Below are positions 36,246 to 44,892 of a stretch of 64,000 nucleotides of DNA, piece after piece. The position numbers and the translations under genes are program-made. The notes under the pieces are model-generated. The model worked only from the letters and a program-made list of their open reading frames with translations, was not told the DNA's origin and did no database searches. The number at the start of each line of letters is the position of its first letter. Position 1 is the first letter of the stretch. Source of the stretch: Flavisolibacter ginsengisoli DSM 18119 (GTDB lineage: Bacteria > Bacteroidota > Bacteroidia > Chitinophagales > Chitinophagaceae); the NCBI RefSeq assembly GCF_900129295.1, contig NZ_FQUU01000003.1, positions 186,001 through 250,000 of the forward strand. Reading direction: 5' to 3'.

Positions 36246-38036
36246 ATGATGGCAAAACTAAAGCACCTGCTTACAGTATTTTTCTTTTTAACACAATTAT
36301 GCGCCTATGCACAGGTGTATAAAATGCAATATATTGGTGTTGATGTAGACGCTTCAAGGTTACAGCACGATGAGGGTCTTCAATCTTCATTCCCTTCCAG
36401 GCTCGAGGCTTCTTTATATATCAATAATCTACCTTCTTTACTGCAGTCAAAGGGCTATATAACTGCCTCCGTGGATAGCCTTCAATTAGATTCAGTTTCT
36501 GGTAAAGCCATAGTTTTCCTGGGAGATCACTATAAATGGGCAAGGCTTTCAACTGCGCCTGCCAATCTTCCCTTACTGGAAGCTGTGCACTGGAATGATA
36601 AGGCTTTTATGGGGCCTGTCAACTTCAGTTCTTTACAGGAGGGTCAGAAAAAGATACTTGATTACCTGGAAGAAAATGGGCATCCATTCGGAAAAGTATT
36701 CCTTGATAGTATAGCCATCAGGGGAGAAGAGGTGGAAGCTGTATTAATGATCAATAAAGGTCCACAGTACAAGGTTGATAGCATCAGGGTGTTTGGAAAT
36801 GTAAAGATCAACAATAGCTACCTGCAGCATTACCTGGGCATTACAAACGGAAGCCTTTATAATAAAAAGTTGCTGCATGGCATAGCTGCAAAACTCAGAG
36901 AACTGACTTACCTGCAGGAGGAAAAACCTTCTGACCTGAGTTTACTTGGTACAGGCTCTGTGCTCAATCTTTACCTGAAGGAGAAGAATAGTAACCAGGT
37001 AAATGCGCTCATTGGATTTTTGCCAAATTCCAACCAAAGTTCAGGAAGTAAAAAATTATTGCTTACGGTTGACGCCAACATCTTATTACGTAATGCCCTG
37101 GGCTCAGGAGAGACTATTGGCCTGGTTTGGCAGCAACTTCAGAAAAGTTCTCCCAGGTTAAACTTTATATATGAGCAGCCCTATTTATTTCAATCGCCCT
37201 TTGGAATAGCGTTTTCCCTTGATATGTATAAAAAGGACAGTACTTTTCTTAACCTTAATATGAACCTGGGCACCACCTACAAGATCAGCAACAACCAGAC
37301 TGGTTCCGTATTCCTGCAAAGAAGGCAAACTATATTGAATGGTGTAAATACTGCCCGGGTTATGCAAACGCGCCTTTTGCCCCCTGAGGCCGATGTAAGT
37401 TCGCTGAACCTTGGTGTTTCCTACACACTTAATAATACCAACTATAAGTTTAATCCTAAAAAAGGGAACGAATTCAGTTTCACTGCTACTGCAGGCACCA
37501 AGAAGATCAAAAAGAATGCTGCCATTCTTGAATTGAAAGATCCTTCAGACCCCGGTTTCAAATTTGATCAATTGTACGATACCGTAAAACTTAAAGTGTA
37601 TCAATTCAGGATAACCACGTCTGCAGCCCATTATATCCCCCTGGGGCAACAGAGCACTTTTAAACTTGGAGTAAATGCCGGACTGTATCAAAGCCCCAGT
37701 TATTACCGCAATGAACTGTTTCGCATAGGAGGCTACCATTTATTAAGAGGATTTGACGAAGAAAGCCAATTTGTTTCCCAATATGCTATTGGTACTGCAG
37801 AATACCGTTACCTGATAGGATTAAATTCAGCTTTTTTTGGATTTGTAGATGGTGGTTACGGCAAGCATTTGCAGGAAGCTAATAGTTCTCATACTTATTT
37901 AAGCACCGGGATAGGACTTTCTTTTGAAACCAAGGCAGGAATCATTAATCTTGCGTGGGCAATTGGCCGGCGTAATGATGTTGAATGGAATTTAAGGCAA
38001 TCAAAACTACACCTTGGATTTGCCAGTTTCTTTTAA
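36246..38036 (+). CDS. BamA/TamA-family outer-membrane protein with POTRA domain
   Basis: The 596-residue protein has a signal peptide (LKHLLTVFFFLTQLCAYAQ) and periplasmic POTRA-like segments (YKVDSIRVFGNVKINNSYLQHYLGITNGSLYNKKLL, near residues 180-230). A C-terminal 16-stranded Omp85-type barrel contains GGYHLLRGFDEESQF, matching the conserved RG(F/Y) loop-6 motif of the superfamily. The chain ends in LHLGFASFF, with terminal phenylalanine. Its short POTRA region suggests a specialised translocation role rather than the main BamA. Confidence 0.88.
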   Translation: MMAKLKHLLTVFFFLTQLCAYAQVYKMQYIGVDVDASRLQHDEGLQSSFPSRLEASLYINNLPSLLQSKGYITASVDSLQLDSVSGKAIVFLGDHYKWARLSTAPANLPLLEAVHWNDKAFMGPVNFSSLQEGQKKILDYLEENGHPFGKVFLDSIAIRGEEVEAVLMINKGPQYKVDSIRVFGNVKINNSYLQHYLGITNGSLYNKKLLHGIAAKLRELTYLQEEKPSDLSLLGTGSVLNLYLKEKNSNQVNALIGFLPNSNQSSGSKKLLLTVDANILLRNALGSGETIGLVWQQLQKSSPRLNFIYEQPYLFQSPFGIAFSLDMYKKDSTFLNLNMNLGTTYKISNNQTGSVFLQRRQTILNGVNTARVMQTRLLPPEADVSSLNLGVSYTLNNTNYKFNPKKGNEFSFTATAGTKKIKKNAAILELKDPSDPGFKFDQLYDTVKLKVYQFRITTSAAHYIPLGQQSTFKLGVNAGLYQSPSYYRNELFRIGGYHLLRGFDEESQFVSQYAIGTAEYRYLIGLNSAFFGFVDGGYGKHLQEANSSHTYLSTGIGLSFETKAGIINLAWAIGRRNDVEWNLRQSKLHLGFASFF

Positions 38037-38149
38037 AAGCTAAACTGGAAAAAGCCTTTCAATCATTGCAGCAGGAATACCAATATTCAATTGTCTATAA
38101 CGCAACTCAATGGGGCTTTAAATTAAAAAGACCAGCCCTGTAAGGAGAT

Positions 38150-38157
38150 TATTTTTG
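38150..38157 (+). promoter_or_regulatory. -7 box (TAnnTTTG) for the DUF4271 gene
   Basis: TATTTTTG ends six bases before the ATG at 38164. It overlaps a TTG at 38155, which argues against that TTG as a start codon. Confidence 0.5.
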
Positions 38158-38163
38158 CAGCTT

Positions 38164-39129
38164 ATGTTGAAATACCTGTTTTTGTTTGGGATGATCCTGG
38201 CGGGGCTGAATGTATTGTCACAGGAAGTGAATGATAGTATCCCGTTAACAGATACAGTTGCTACGCCCCTGAAAACGATCCGCAAGCCTAGACAGGTAGT
38301 TGCAGCAATACCCGTGCAACCGGACACCGCTACCATTCCAGATGTTTTTTTACCCAATACACGGAGAGATACAATATGGGCAGTTCAGCCAGGTTATGAT
38401 ACAGACTCCGCAAAATTTATTGGTAATCCTTACTTCAAGTTTACTAATCCCACGCGCCATGCCATAAGCATTAAACAATGGCAGGGAAAAGAAGCCATAT
38501 TCTATACATTAATAGGACTGCTGATATTTTTTGCCCTTATTAAAAACAGCTTTTACCGCTATATCCAGGATCTTTTTAAGATCTTTTTCAGGACAAGTGT
38601 AAGGCAAAGGCAAATAAAAGAACAACTGGTTTCCAGTCCATTACCTTCTTTATTGCTTAATATATTTTTTCTTTTTAGTGTAGGTATGTTTGTAGCGCTG
38701 GTGCTGCAGGATGTAGGCCTGGGCATGCAATATAATTTCTGGATCCTGTTCCTGTATTGCATTGCAGCCCTAGCTGCCATTTATGGTGGCAAATTCATTA
38801 TTATGAAATTCATAGGATGGATTTTACAGGCTTCAGAAGCCTCTGATGGTTACATTTTTATAGTTTTTACTACAAATAAGATCCTGGGTATAGCCTTATT
38901 ACCGTTTATTATAGTGCTTGCTTTTACCAACGGACCCATCACCAGGGCGGCGTTGACCCTAGGTGTAGGCACACTCATTGGCCTGTTGGTATATCGCTAT
39001 TTTTTGTCTTATGTTACTATTCACCGCCAGATCAGGATCAACTTTTTACACTTTATTATTTACCTGGCGGCATTTGAAATTGCTCCTCTTTTACTGATTA
39101 ACAAACTGTTGTTGACAATATTGGGTTAA
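38164..39129 (+). CDS. DUF4271-type integral membrane protein
   Basis: The protein of about 321 residues has a signal peptide-like start (LKYLFLFGMILAGLNVLSQ) and a periplasmic stretch to about residue 115. About seven to eight membrane segments follow (for example EAIFYTLIGLLIFFALI, LLLNIFFLFSVGMFVAL, ILGIALLPFIIVLAFT). It matches my memory of DUF4271, a Bacteroidota-specific family with no known activity that often sits next to hemD. Here it is 37 bases upstream of the hemD-like gene. No catalytic motif is obvious. Confidence 0.8.
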   Translation: MLKYLFLFGMILAGLNVLSQEVNDSIPLTDTVATPLKTIRKPRQVVAAIPVQPDTATIPDVFLPNTRRDTIWAVQPGYDTDSAKFIGNPYFKFTNPTRHAISIKQWQGKEAIFYTLIGLLIFFALIKNSFYRYIQDLFKIFFRTSVRQRQIKEQLVSSPLPSLLLNIFFLFSVGMFVALVLQDVGLGMQYNFWILFLYCIAALAAIYGGKFIIMKFIGWILQASEASDGYIFIVFTTNKILGIALLPFIIVLAFTNGPITRAALTLGVGTLIGLLVYRYFLSYVTIHRQIRINFLHFIIYLAAFEIAPLLLINKLLLTILG

Positions 39130-39135
39130 ACATGT

Positions 39136-39143
39136 TAAATTTG
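39136..39143 (+). promoter_or_regulatory. -7 box (TAnnTTTG) for the hemD-like gene
   Basis: TAAATTTG lies 23 bases before the ATG at 39167, so the gene can be transcribed apart from its upstream neighbour. Confidence 0.45.
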
Positions 39144-39166
39144 CATAACGTTAGCCGAACCGCACC

Positions 39167-39964
39167 ATGGTAAAACAAGGGGGAAAGACCGATACCTCGG
39201 TCAAAAGCAAAAAAAAAGTACTCATAACTCAACCGAGGCCCGAAAGCGAGAAATCACCGTATTTCGAACTGGGCCGAAAGTATGATGTAGACCTGGATTT
39301 TTATCCCTTCATCAGGCTGGAGGCAATTCCTGCTAAAGATTTCCGTAAACAAAAGATTGATATCCAAACATATACGGCTGTTATATTCACCAGTCGCAAT
39401 GCCATTGATCACTTTTTCAGGGTATGCGAGGAAATGAAGATCAGCGTATCGCAGGATACAAAATACTTTTGTATCACGGAGGCTGTAGCACTCTACCTTC
39501 AAAAATTCATATTATACCGCAAGCGTAAAGTGTTTTATGGAGCTGACGGTACCAATAAGAGCCTTTTTGATGTGATCAACAAACATAAAAGCAACGAAAA
39601 GTTCTTGTATGTATGTTCTGAAAATCAACAGGATAGCGAAATAACAGGCTGGCTGAAAGCAAATAACTGCGATTTCTCCCTGGCTTTTATGTACCGCACT
39701 ACCAGCACCGACGTAAAAGAGATCCTAAGTAATATTGAGTATGATGTGATCTGTTTTTTCACCCCCAGCGGCGTGAAAAGCTTATTTGACAATGTGCCCA
39801 AGTTCAAGCAAAATGGAACTGTGATTGGCGCATTTGGAAATAATACCTCAAAAGCCATTGAGGAAGCGGGCCTGACATTGGGCATCAAGGCTCCGGAACC
39901 CCAGTCACCTTCCATGGTAGCTGCCCTTGAAAAGTTCCTGTTGAGCGAACTGAAGAAAAAATAA
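39167..39964 (+). CDS. hemD: Uroporphyrinogen-III synthase family protein
   Basis: The 265-residue protein has the two-domain HemD fold pattern: KKVLITQPRPESEKSPYFELG at the start, YTAVIFTSRNAIDHFF (the conserved (F)TSxNA/V motif) in the middle, and YDVICFFTPSGVKSLFDNVPKF followed by IGAFGNNTSKAIEEAGL near the end. HemD closes hydroxymethylbilane to uroporphyrinogen III in tetrapyrrole synthesis. Family sequences vary greatly, so assignment rests on these motifs and length. Its end is marked by a strong terminator. Confidence 0.88.
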   Translation: MVKQGGKTDTSVKSKKKVLITQPRPESEKSPYFELGRKYDVDLDFYPFIRLEAIPAKDFRKQKIDIQTYTAVIFTSRNAIDHFFRVCEEMKISVSQDTKYFCITEAVALYLQKFILYRKRKVFYGADGTNKSLFDVINKHKSNEKFLYVCSENQQDSEITGWLKANNCDFSLAFMYRTTSTDVKEILSNIEYDVICFFTPSGVKSLFDNVPKFKQNGTVIGAFGNNTSKAIEEAGLTLGIKAPEPQSPSMVAALEKFLLSELKKK

Positions 39965-39994
39965 TTAGATTCATTGCTATATACCAAATTATTT

Positions 39995-40019
39995 AAAAGC
40001 ACCCTTTGGGTGCTTTTTT
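39995..40019 (+). terminator. Intrinsic terminator after the hemD-like gene
   Basis: A perfect 10-bp stem (AAAAGCACCC with GGGTGCTTTT, 3-base loop at 40005-40007) runs directly into further T residues on the plus strand. Confidence 0.88.
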
Positions 40020-40185
40020 ATTTCATGCTGTTTATTTTTTCTGTGCACCAGGTAATGAGATAAAAATTGAGAAATTATTCTTTGAACCTGTTTAAGGCTC
40101 AGGATTGTATTTCTGCCAATTTTACTTTTACCCGATTTTACTAAACAATCCCATCGTTAAGCATTGGTTACACCCATGAAATAGG

Positions 40186-40261
40186 TTTGTGCCGCCTCTT
40201 TAAAGAGCCGTTACAAAGCCGTTACAAAGGCGGCACATAGGCGGCTCATAGACGTTGCATA
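40186..40261 (+). repeat. Five tandem 11-bp repeats plus one inverted copy
   Basis: Units start at 40207, 40218, 40229, 40240 and 40251. They read GCCGTTACAAA (twice), GGCGGCACATA, GGCGGCTCATA and GACGTTGCATA, fitting G-N-C-G-K-Y-N-C-A-W-A. An inverted unit (GGCGGCACAAA on the minus strand) lies at 40186-40196, ten bases before the array. The 11-bp period matches one DNA helical turn. The role is unknown. Confidence 0.75.
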
Positions 40262-40415
40262 ATAACCTAAGCCCGACATTAAGAAGTTTACAGGAAAAGC
40301 TTGAAATTCTATTAGATCAATAATAGAATGGTACCAGTTTATTTAGAATCCGGCATGTGGTTCTATGCAATAAGAAATTATTTGATAGATAGGGTGCTAC
40401 CCGGTGCCTCAGAAC

Positions 40416-40423
40416 TAACTTTG
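40416..40423 (+). promoter_or_regulatory. -7 box (TAnnTTTG) for the SPATA20/YyaL-like gene
   Basis: TAACTTTG ends four bases before the ATG at 40428, which predicts a leaderless transcript. Confidence 0.5.
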
Positions 40424-40427
40424 CTAC

Positions 40428-42494
40428 ATGCACGCTCATTCTAACCGGCTCATTCATGAATCAAGTCCATACCTGCAACAGCATGCCCATAATCCAGTGG
40501 ACTGGTATCCTTATGGTGAAGAGGCTTTTCGAAAGGCAAAGGAAGAAGGCAAGCCTGTATTGGTAAGCATTGGATACGCTGCCTGCCATTGGTGCCACGT
40601 AATGGAAAGAGAAAGCTTTGAAAATGAACAGGTGGCCGCTATCATGAATGAAAATTTTATCAACATTAAAGTTGACAGGGAGGAAAGACCTGATGTAGAC
40701 CATATTTACATGGATGCTGTTCAGGCTATAAGCGGCAGTGGCGGCTGGCCACTGAACGTCTTCCTGACTCCAGAAAAAAAGCCTTTTTATGGAGGCACCT
40801 ATTTCCCGCCACAAAGAGCTTTTAACCGGGCATCCTGGACCGAGGTTTTATTATCCGTGGCAGAAGCCTTTAAAGAAAAAAAGGAAGAATTGGAAACCCA
40901 GGCCAATAACCTTACAGAACATTTGAAGAGCTCCAATTTATTTGGAACGGAAAAAGGCAAACTAAAAACTGATTTTAATAAGCATAGTATTGAAGATGCT
41001 TTGCAAAACGTGCTAAGGACGGCTGACAGGGAATGGGGTGGTTTTGGTAAGGCACCTAAATTCCCACAAACTTTTACTATCTCCTTTCTTTTACAATATC
41101 ACCAGTTAATAGAAAAGAAAAAGGATAATGATGACGGGCCAACCGATTACCCTGCCTTACAGCAGGCATTATTAAGTTTAGACAAAATGGCCATGGGCGG
41201 GATCTATGACCAGGTTGGGGGTGGATTTGCCAGGTATTCAACTGATACTGAGTGGCTTGTTCCTCACTTTGAAAAAATGTTGTATGACAATGCCTTGCTG
41301 GTAACCACTTATGCAGATGCCTACAAACTGACCGGTAATCCTTTTTATAAACAAATTATAGAGGAATCCCTGGGTTTTGTTGAAAGGGAGTTGATGCATG
41401 GACTGGGTGGGTTTTACAGTGCTCTGGATGCGGACAGCGAAGGAGAGGAGGGTAAATTTTATACCTGGACATATGAAGAAGTGAAGGAGGTATTAAAGGA
41501 AGACAGTGCGCTGTTTTGTGGGTTTTATGATATCAAACCGGGTGGAAACTGGGAGGGAAAATCGATTCCCTGGATAAAGGTACCAATAGCTGAATATGCC
41601 AGCCTGCAAGGGATCGAAAGCAATGACCTTCAAAGTGTTATAGCGCGTAGCAAATCCAAACTTTTAAGGGAACGGGCTAAAAGACCGCGTCCATTACTGG
41701 ATGACAAAGTTTTGCTTGGATGGAATGCCCTGATGAATATTGCCTATACCAGGGCTTTTGCAGCCACAGGGATCCTGCATTATTGTTCCGTTGCAGAAAA
41801 GAATATGGAGTTCTTATTGCGGGCATTCAGGGCTGATACCGGCGGCTTTTACCATACCTGGAAAGATAATACTGCCAGGATACCGGCTTTCCTGGATGAT
41901 TATGCCAATCTCGTTGCCGCCCTGCTGGAGTTAGGGCAGGTAACTTCCAATTTTCATTGGTTTGACATTGCCCGGGATATAACTGAATGGGTGATAAGGT
42001 ATTTCTCAGATGAAAACTCTAAATTTTTTTATTTCACCAGCCAGCTACAGCAGGATGTGCTGGTGCGCAAAAATGAGGTATACGATGGTGCTACCCCTTC
42101 GGGTAATTCTGTAATGGCTCAAAATCTTTATAAACTTTCTATTATATATGACAGGGGTGACTGGAGGTCAAGATCGGAGGAGATGACCTTAGCCCTTGGA
42201 GAGGTAGTTTTGAAGTATCCGACCTCTTTTGGAGTATGGCTTTCACATTTATTTGAAATTATTTTTGGCACCAACGAGATAGCTGTTTTGGGAAAAGGCA
42301 CGCAAATGTACCTGGGAAAAATACTATCGCTTTTCATCCCTTTTAAATTGGTCATGGGGGCAGAAAAACCTGACCCAAAGTATCCTTTATTGGCTGAAAA
42401 GCCGGATTCCGAGGGTATTTGCATCTATTTATGCAGGAATTACGCATGCCGCCAACCTGTAGATTCCGTAGCCGGTTTGCTTGATTTACTATAG
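40428..42494 (+). CDS. Thioredoxin-domain protein of the SPATA20/YyaL (DUF255) family
   Basis: The 688-residue protein begins [21 protein letters not shown], a hallmark of this family. A thioredoxin-like domain follows with the CHWC pair ([20 protein letters not shown]) and ends near [24 protein letters not shown]. The remaining 500 residues form an (alpha/alpha)6-type barrel like glycoside hydrolases and epimerases, for example [40 protein letters not shown] and [17 protein letters not shown]. The protein has no signal peptide. The biochemical activity of the family is not established. Length is normal. Confidence 0.93.
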   Translation: MHAHSNRLIHESSPYLQQHAHNPVDWYPYGEEAFRKAKEEGKPVLVSIGYAACHWCHVMERESFENEQVAAIMNENFINIKVDREERPDVDHIYMDAVQAISGSGGWPLNVFLTPEKKPFYGGTYFPPQRAFNRASWTEVLLSVAEAFKEKKEELETQANNLTEHLKSSNLFGTEKGKLKTDFNKHSIEDALQNVLRTADREWGGFGKAPKFPQTFTISFLLQYHQLIEKKKDNDDGPTDYPALQQALLSLDKMAMGGIYDQVGGGFARYSTDTEWLVPHFEKMLYDNALLVTTYADAYKLTGNPFYKQIIEESLGFVERELMHGLGGFYSALDADSEGEEGKFYTWTYEEVKEVLKEDSALFCGFYDIKPGGNWEGKSIPWIKVPIAEYASLQGIESNDLQSVIARSKSKLLRERAKRPRPLLDDKVLLGWNALMNIAYTRAFAATGILHYCSVAEKNMEFLLRAFRADTGGFYHTWKDNTARIPAFLDDYANLVAALLELGQVTSNFHWFDIARDITEWVIRYFSDENSKFFYFTSQLQQDVLVRKNEVYDGATPSGNSVMAQNLYKLSIIYDRGDWRSRSEEMTLALGEVVLKYPTSFGVWLSHLFEIIFGTNEIAVLGKGTQMYLGKILSLFIPFKLVMGAEKPDPKYPLLAEKPDSEGICIYLCRNYACRQPVDSVAGLLDLL

Positions 42495-42554
42495 TGTAAT
42501 AATATTTAAATTGTTACCACAATAATCATATTAAAGCACCGTTTTTATTGGTAC

Positions 42555-42572
42555 GCCTAAAAATTTTTAGGC
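42555..42572. repeat. Perfect 18-bp palindrome upstream of gldK
   Basis: GCCTAAAAATTTTTAGGC is fully self-complementary with no loop. It lies 58 bases before the gldK -7 box and 61 bases after the upstream gene's stop. It could be a dimeric regulator's operator or part of a weak terminator. Confidence 0.55.
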
Positions 42573-42629
42573 CTCTTGGAAATGAGAAAAATAAATTTTA
42601 ACCTTGTGTTATCGTTGATCTCAAAACGT

Positions 42630-42637
42630 TATATTTG
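42630..42637 (+). promoter_or_regulatory. -7 box (TAnnTTTG) for the gldKLMN operon
   Basis: TATATTTG lies 16 bases before the gldK ATG at 42654. A TTG at 42604-42606, 23 bases upstream, may serve as the -33 element. Confidence 0.55.
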
Positions 42638-42653
42638 CCCAATACCCTTGAGT

Positions 42654-43955
42654 ATGAAAATGAAAAACCACTACTACACTCTAACTGCGCTTGCAGCTAC
42701 AATCCTATTTGCAAGTTGTGGAATCATCGGAAAAAAAGACAAAGGCGGAATGTTACCGAACGACGGTCAGTTGCATGGAATTGCACCTGGCAATAAGTAC
42801 GTTTTGCCTAAGCCTCCCGGAATGGTTTACATTCCGCAGGGAACCTTTCATATGGGACCCAGCGATGAAGATCCTGCTTATGCGTTCAGTGCCCGTAACC
42901 GCTCTGTGTCAATCAGTGGTTTTTGGATGGATGCCACCGAAATCACCAACAATGAGTACCGCCAGTTTGTATGGTGGGTAAGAGACTCCATTGCTGCCAA
43001 AAAGCTTGGCTATGTAAAAGCTGATGGCGATGGCAATGAATACGTTGATTGGAACAAAATGAAAACGGTAAAATGGAATGATCCAAAGGTGATGGAGCAA
43101 ATGGCTGACCTGATCCTGGCTCCTGAAGACCGAATTTTTGGCAAAAAGGAAATTGATGCCTCCAAGCTGATCTATCATTCAGAGACTTTTGACCTGAAAG
43201 AAGCAGCTAAAAGAGAAAATGCCAACAAACCCCGCTCTGCATTCCTGATCAAAAGAGATGAGAAGATCTACCCAGATACGCTGGTTTGGATCCGTGACTT
43301 CTCTTATTCTTATAATGAGCCAATGACCAAGCGTTATTTCGCTCACCCTGCATTTGGAAATTATCCTGTGGTAGGTGTAAACTGGAAACAAGCTAGTGCA
43401 TTCTGTGAGTGGAGAACTCAATACCTGAACTCCTGGCTGGAATCAAAGAAAAGAGCACAGGAATCAGATTTCAGGCTTCCTACAGAAGCGCAGTGGGAAT
43501 ACGCTGCCCGTGGTGGCCGTTCTCAATCTATGTTCCCATGGGGTAACTATTATTTAAGAAATAAAAAGGGTTGCCTGCTGGCTAACTTCAAGCCTGGCCG
43601 TGGTAACTATCCTGAAGATGGCGGATTCTATACAGTGCGTGCCGATGCTTACTGGCCAAACGATTTTGGTTTGTATTGCATGAGCGGTAATGTCGCTGAG
43701 TGGACATCATCCATATATTACGAAGGATCTTACACTTTCCAGCATGATATGAACCCTGACGTTCGCTGGAATGCAAAGGATTCTGATCCTCCCAAAATGA
43801 AACGTAAGGTAATTCGTGGTGGTAGCTGGAAAGATGTAGGTTACTACCTGCAGACCGGTACCCGTACCTACGAATACCAGGACTCAACAAAATCTTATAT
43901 AGGCTTCCGTACGGTAATCGATTTACCTGCGCAGTCTGGTGGTCGTCGCAAATAA
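42654..43955 (+). CDS. gldK: Gliding/T9SS lipoprotein GldK
   Basis: The protein of about 434 residues starts with a lipoprotein signal (YYTLTALAATILFASCGIIGKK). Its main domain is of the formylglycine-generating enzyme (SUMF/FGE-sulfatase) fold: MVYIPQGTFHMGPSDEDPAY, ISGFWMDATEITNNEYRQFV, FRLPTEAQWEYAARGG and IRGGSWKDVGYYLQTGTR...IGFRTVI. With GldN it forms the periplasmic ring of the type IX secretion system under the outer membrane (PorK in P. gingivalis). The start at 42654 is chosen because upstream codons precede the signal peptide and overlap the promoter box. First gene of gldKLMN. Confidence 0.96.
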   Translation: MKMKNHYYTLTALAATILFASCGIIGKKDKGGMLPNDGQLHGIAPGNKYVLPKPPGMVYIPQGTFHMGPSDEDPAYAFSARNRSVSISGFWMDATEITNNEYRQFVWWVRDSIAAKKLGYVKADGDGNEYVDWNKMKTVKWNDPKVMEQMADLILAPEDRIFGKKEIDASKLIYHSETFDLKEAAKRENANKPRSAFLIKRDEKIYPDTLVWIRDFSYSYNEPMTKRYFAHPAFGNYPVVGVNWKQASAFCEWRTQYLNSWLESKKRAQESDFRLPTEAQWEYAARGGRSQSMFPWGNYYLRNKKGCLLANFKPGRGNYPEDGGFYTVRADAYWPNDFGLYCMSGNVAEWTSSIYYEGSYTFQHDMNPDVRWNAKDSDPPKMKRKVIRGGSWKDVGYYLQTGTRTYEYQDSTKSYIGFRTVIDLPAQSGGRRK

Positions 43956-44035
43956 TTAATATTATATAGTAATGTGTGAGAGGTTTTTGCGACCTCCTTT
44001 ACCCTGTTTCTATTTGTACCGAAAAAATATAACCA

Positions 44036-44047
44036 ACCATTCTTTAA
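44036..44047 (+). repeat. Leader repeat copy 1 (before gldL)
   Basis: The 12-base sequence ACCATTCTTTAA lies 13 bases before the gldL start and recurs at 44859-44870 before gldM. Both copies are preceded by ACCGAAAAA. A shared translation or RNA-processing signal is possible. Confidence 0.45.
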
Positions 44048-44060
44048 AAAACAATGTCTT

Positions 44061-44819
44061 ATGGCAGCAGCTATTCCTCCTAAAGTAAGTAAAATCGTAG
44101 ACGTATTCGTATCTATCGCAGCCGCAGTAGTAATCTGGGGTGCATTAAGAAAGATCCTTCACTCTCCAGATGCTGATATCTGGTTGAAAATAGGTTTAAC
44201 CACGGAAGCCCTGGTATTCCTTGTTTATGGTATCCTGTATTTACGTTATCCTGCAGTTGATGAACATGCCGGTCATGCAGTGGCAGCCGCAGCTCCTGGT
44301 GATGTATTAGGATCTTTAGATAAGGCCATGCTGGCAGCAGATATTACACCAACAAACCTTAACCGTCTTGGTGAAGGATTTAAAAAACTGAACACTACCA
44401 TCAGCAATATGAATGATATCACTGATGTAGTAGCAGCAACTGGTGATTATACACAAAAAACAAGAGAAGTGACACAGGCATTAGGCAGCGTTAAAGACGC
44501 TTATGTAAATGCCGCTAATTCGGTAGGCGCTTTCAATGCTGCTTCTGATGGTGCAAGGATCTTCCACGACCAGATCCAGGTGTTAACAAAGAACCTGTCT
44601 TCTTTGAATACAATCTATGAACTGGAATTACAGGAGAGCAACAATCACCTGAAAGCCCTGAACCAGTTCTATGGTAAATTGGCTGAAGCTTCCAACGTAA
44701 TGATTGGAACAGCCGATGATGCTAAAAAAGTTCAGGAACAGGTTTCTACATTAGGTAACAATTTAGGTAGGCTGAACAATATCTATGGCAATATGCTGAG
44801 TGCTATGCAGGGAAGATAA
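44061..44819 (+). CDS. gldL: T9SS/gliding motor protein GldL
   Basis: The 252-residue protein has two membrane helices near residues 12-31 and 42-62 (VDVFVSIAAAVVIWGALRKI and LTTEALVFLVYGILYL), with a buried acidic residue in the second. A long cytoplasmic coiled-coil-rich tail follows. GldL with GldM forms the proton-driven inner-membrane motor of the type IX secretion and gliding machine. The gene is 105 bases downstream of gldK, a fairly wide gap that contains a sequence repeated before gldM. Confidence 0.95.
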   Translation: MAAAIPPKVSKIVDVFVSIAAAVVIWGALRKILHSPDADIWLKIGLTTEALVFLVYGILYLRYPAVDEHAGHAVAAAAPGDVLGSLDKAMLAADITPTNLNRLGEGFKKLNTTISNMNDITDVVAATGDYTQKTREVTQALGSVKDAYVNAANSVGAFNAASDGARIFHDQIQVLTKNLSSLNTIYELELQESNNHLKALNQFYGKLAEASNVMIGTADDAKKVQEQVSTLGNNLGRLNNIYGNMLSAMQGR

Positions 44820-44858
44820 TATCCGACCAGTATACACGTTATATAAACCAACCGAAAA

Positions 44859-44870
44859 ACCATTCTTTAA
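44859..44870 (+). repeat. Leader repeat copy 2 (before gldM)
   Basis: The second copy of ACCATTCTTTAA lies 22 bases before the gldM ATG, in a leader that also shares the words ACCAACC and ACCGAAAAA with the gldL leader. Confidence 0.45.
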
Positions 44871-44892
44871 GCGACTAAATAATTGAACCTAT

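Larger units (their letters stand above)
39965..40427. other. Intergenic region with terminator, repeat array and promoter
   Basis: These 463 bases contain the hemD-like gene's terminator near the left end, a five-unit 11-bp tandem array in the middle (40207-40261) and the promoter box of the downstream gene at the right end. No open reading frame of convincing size is present. Confidence 0.7.
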
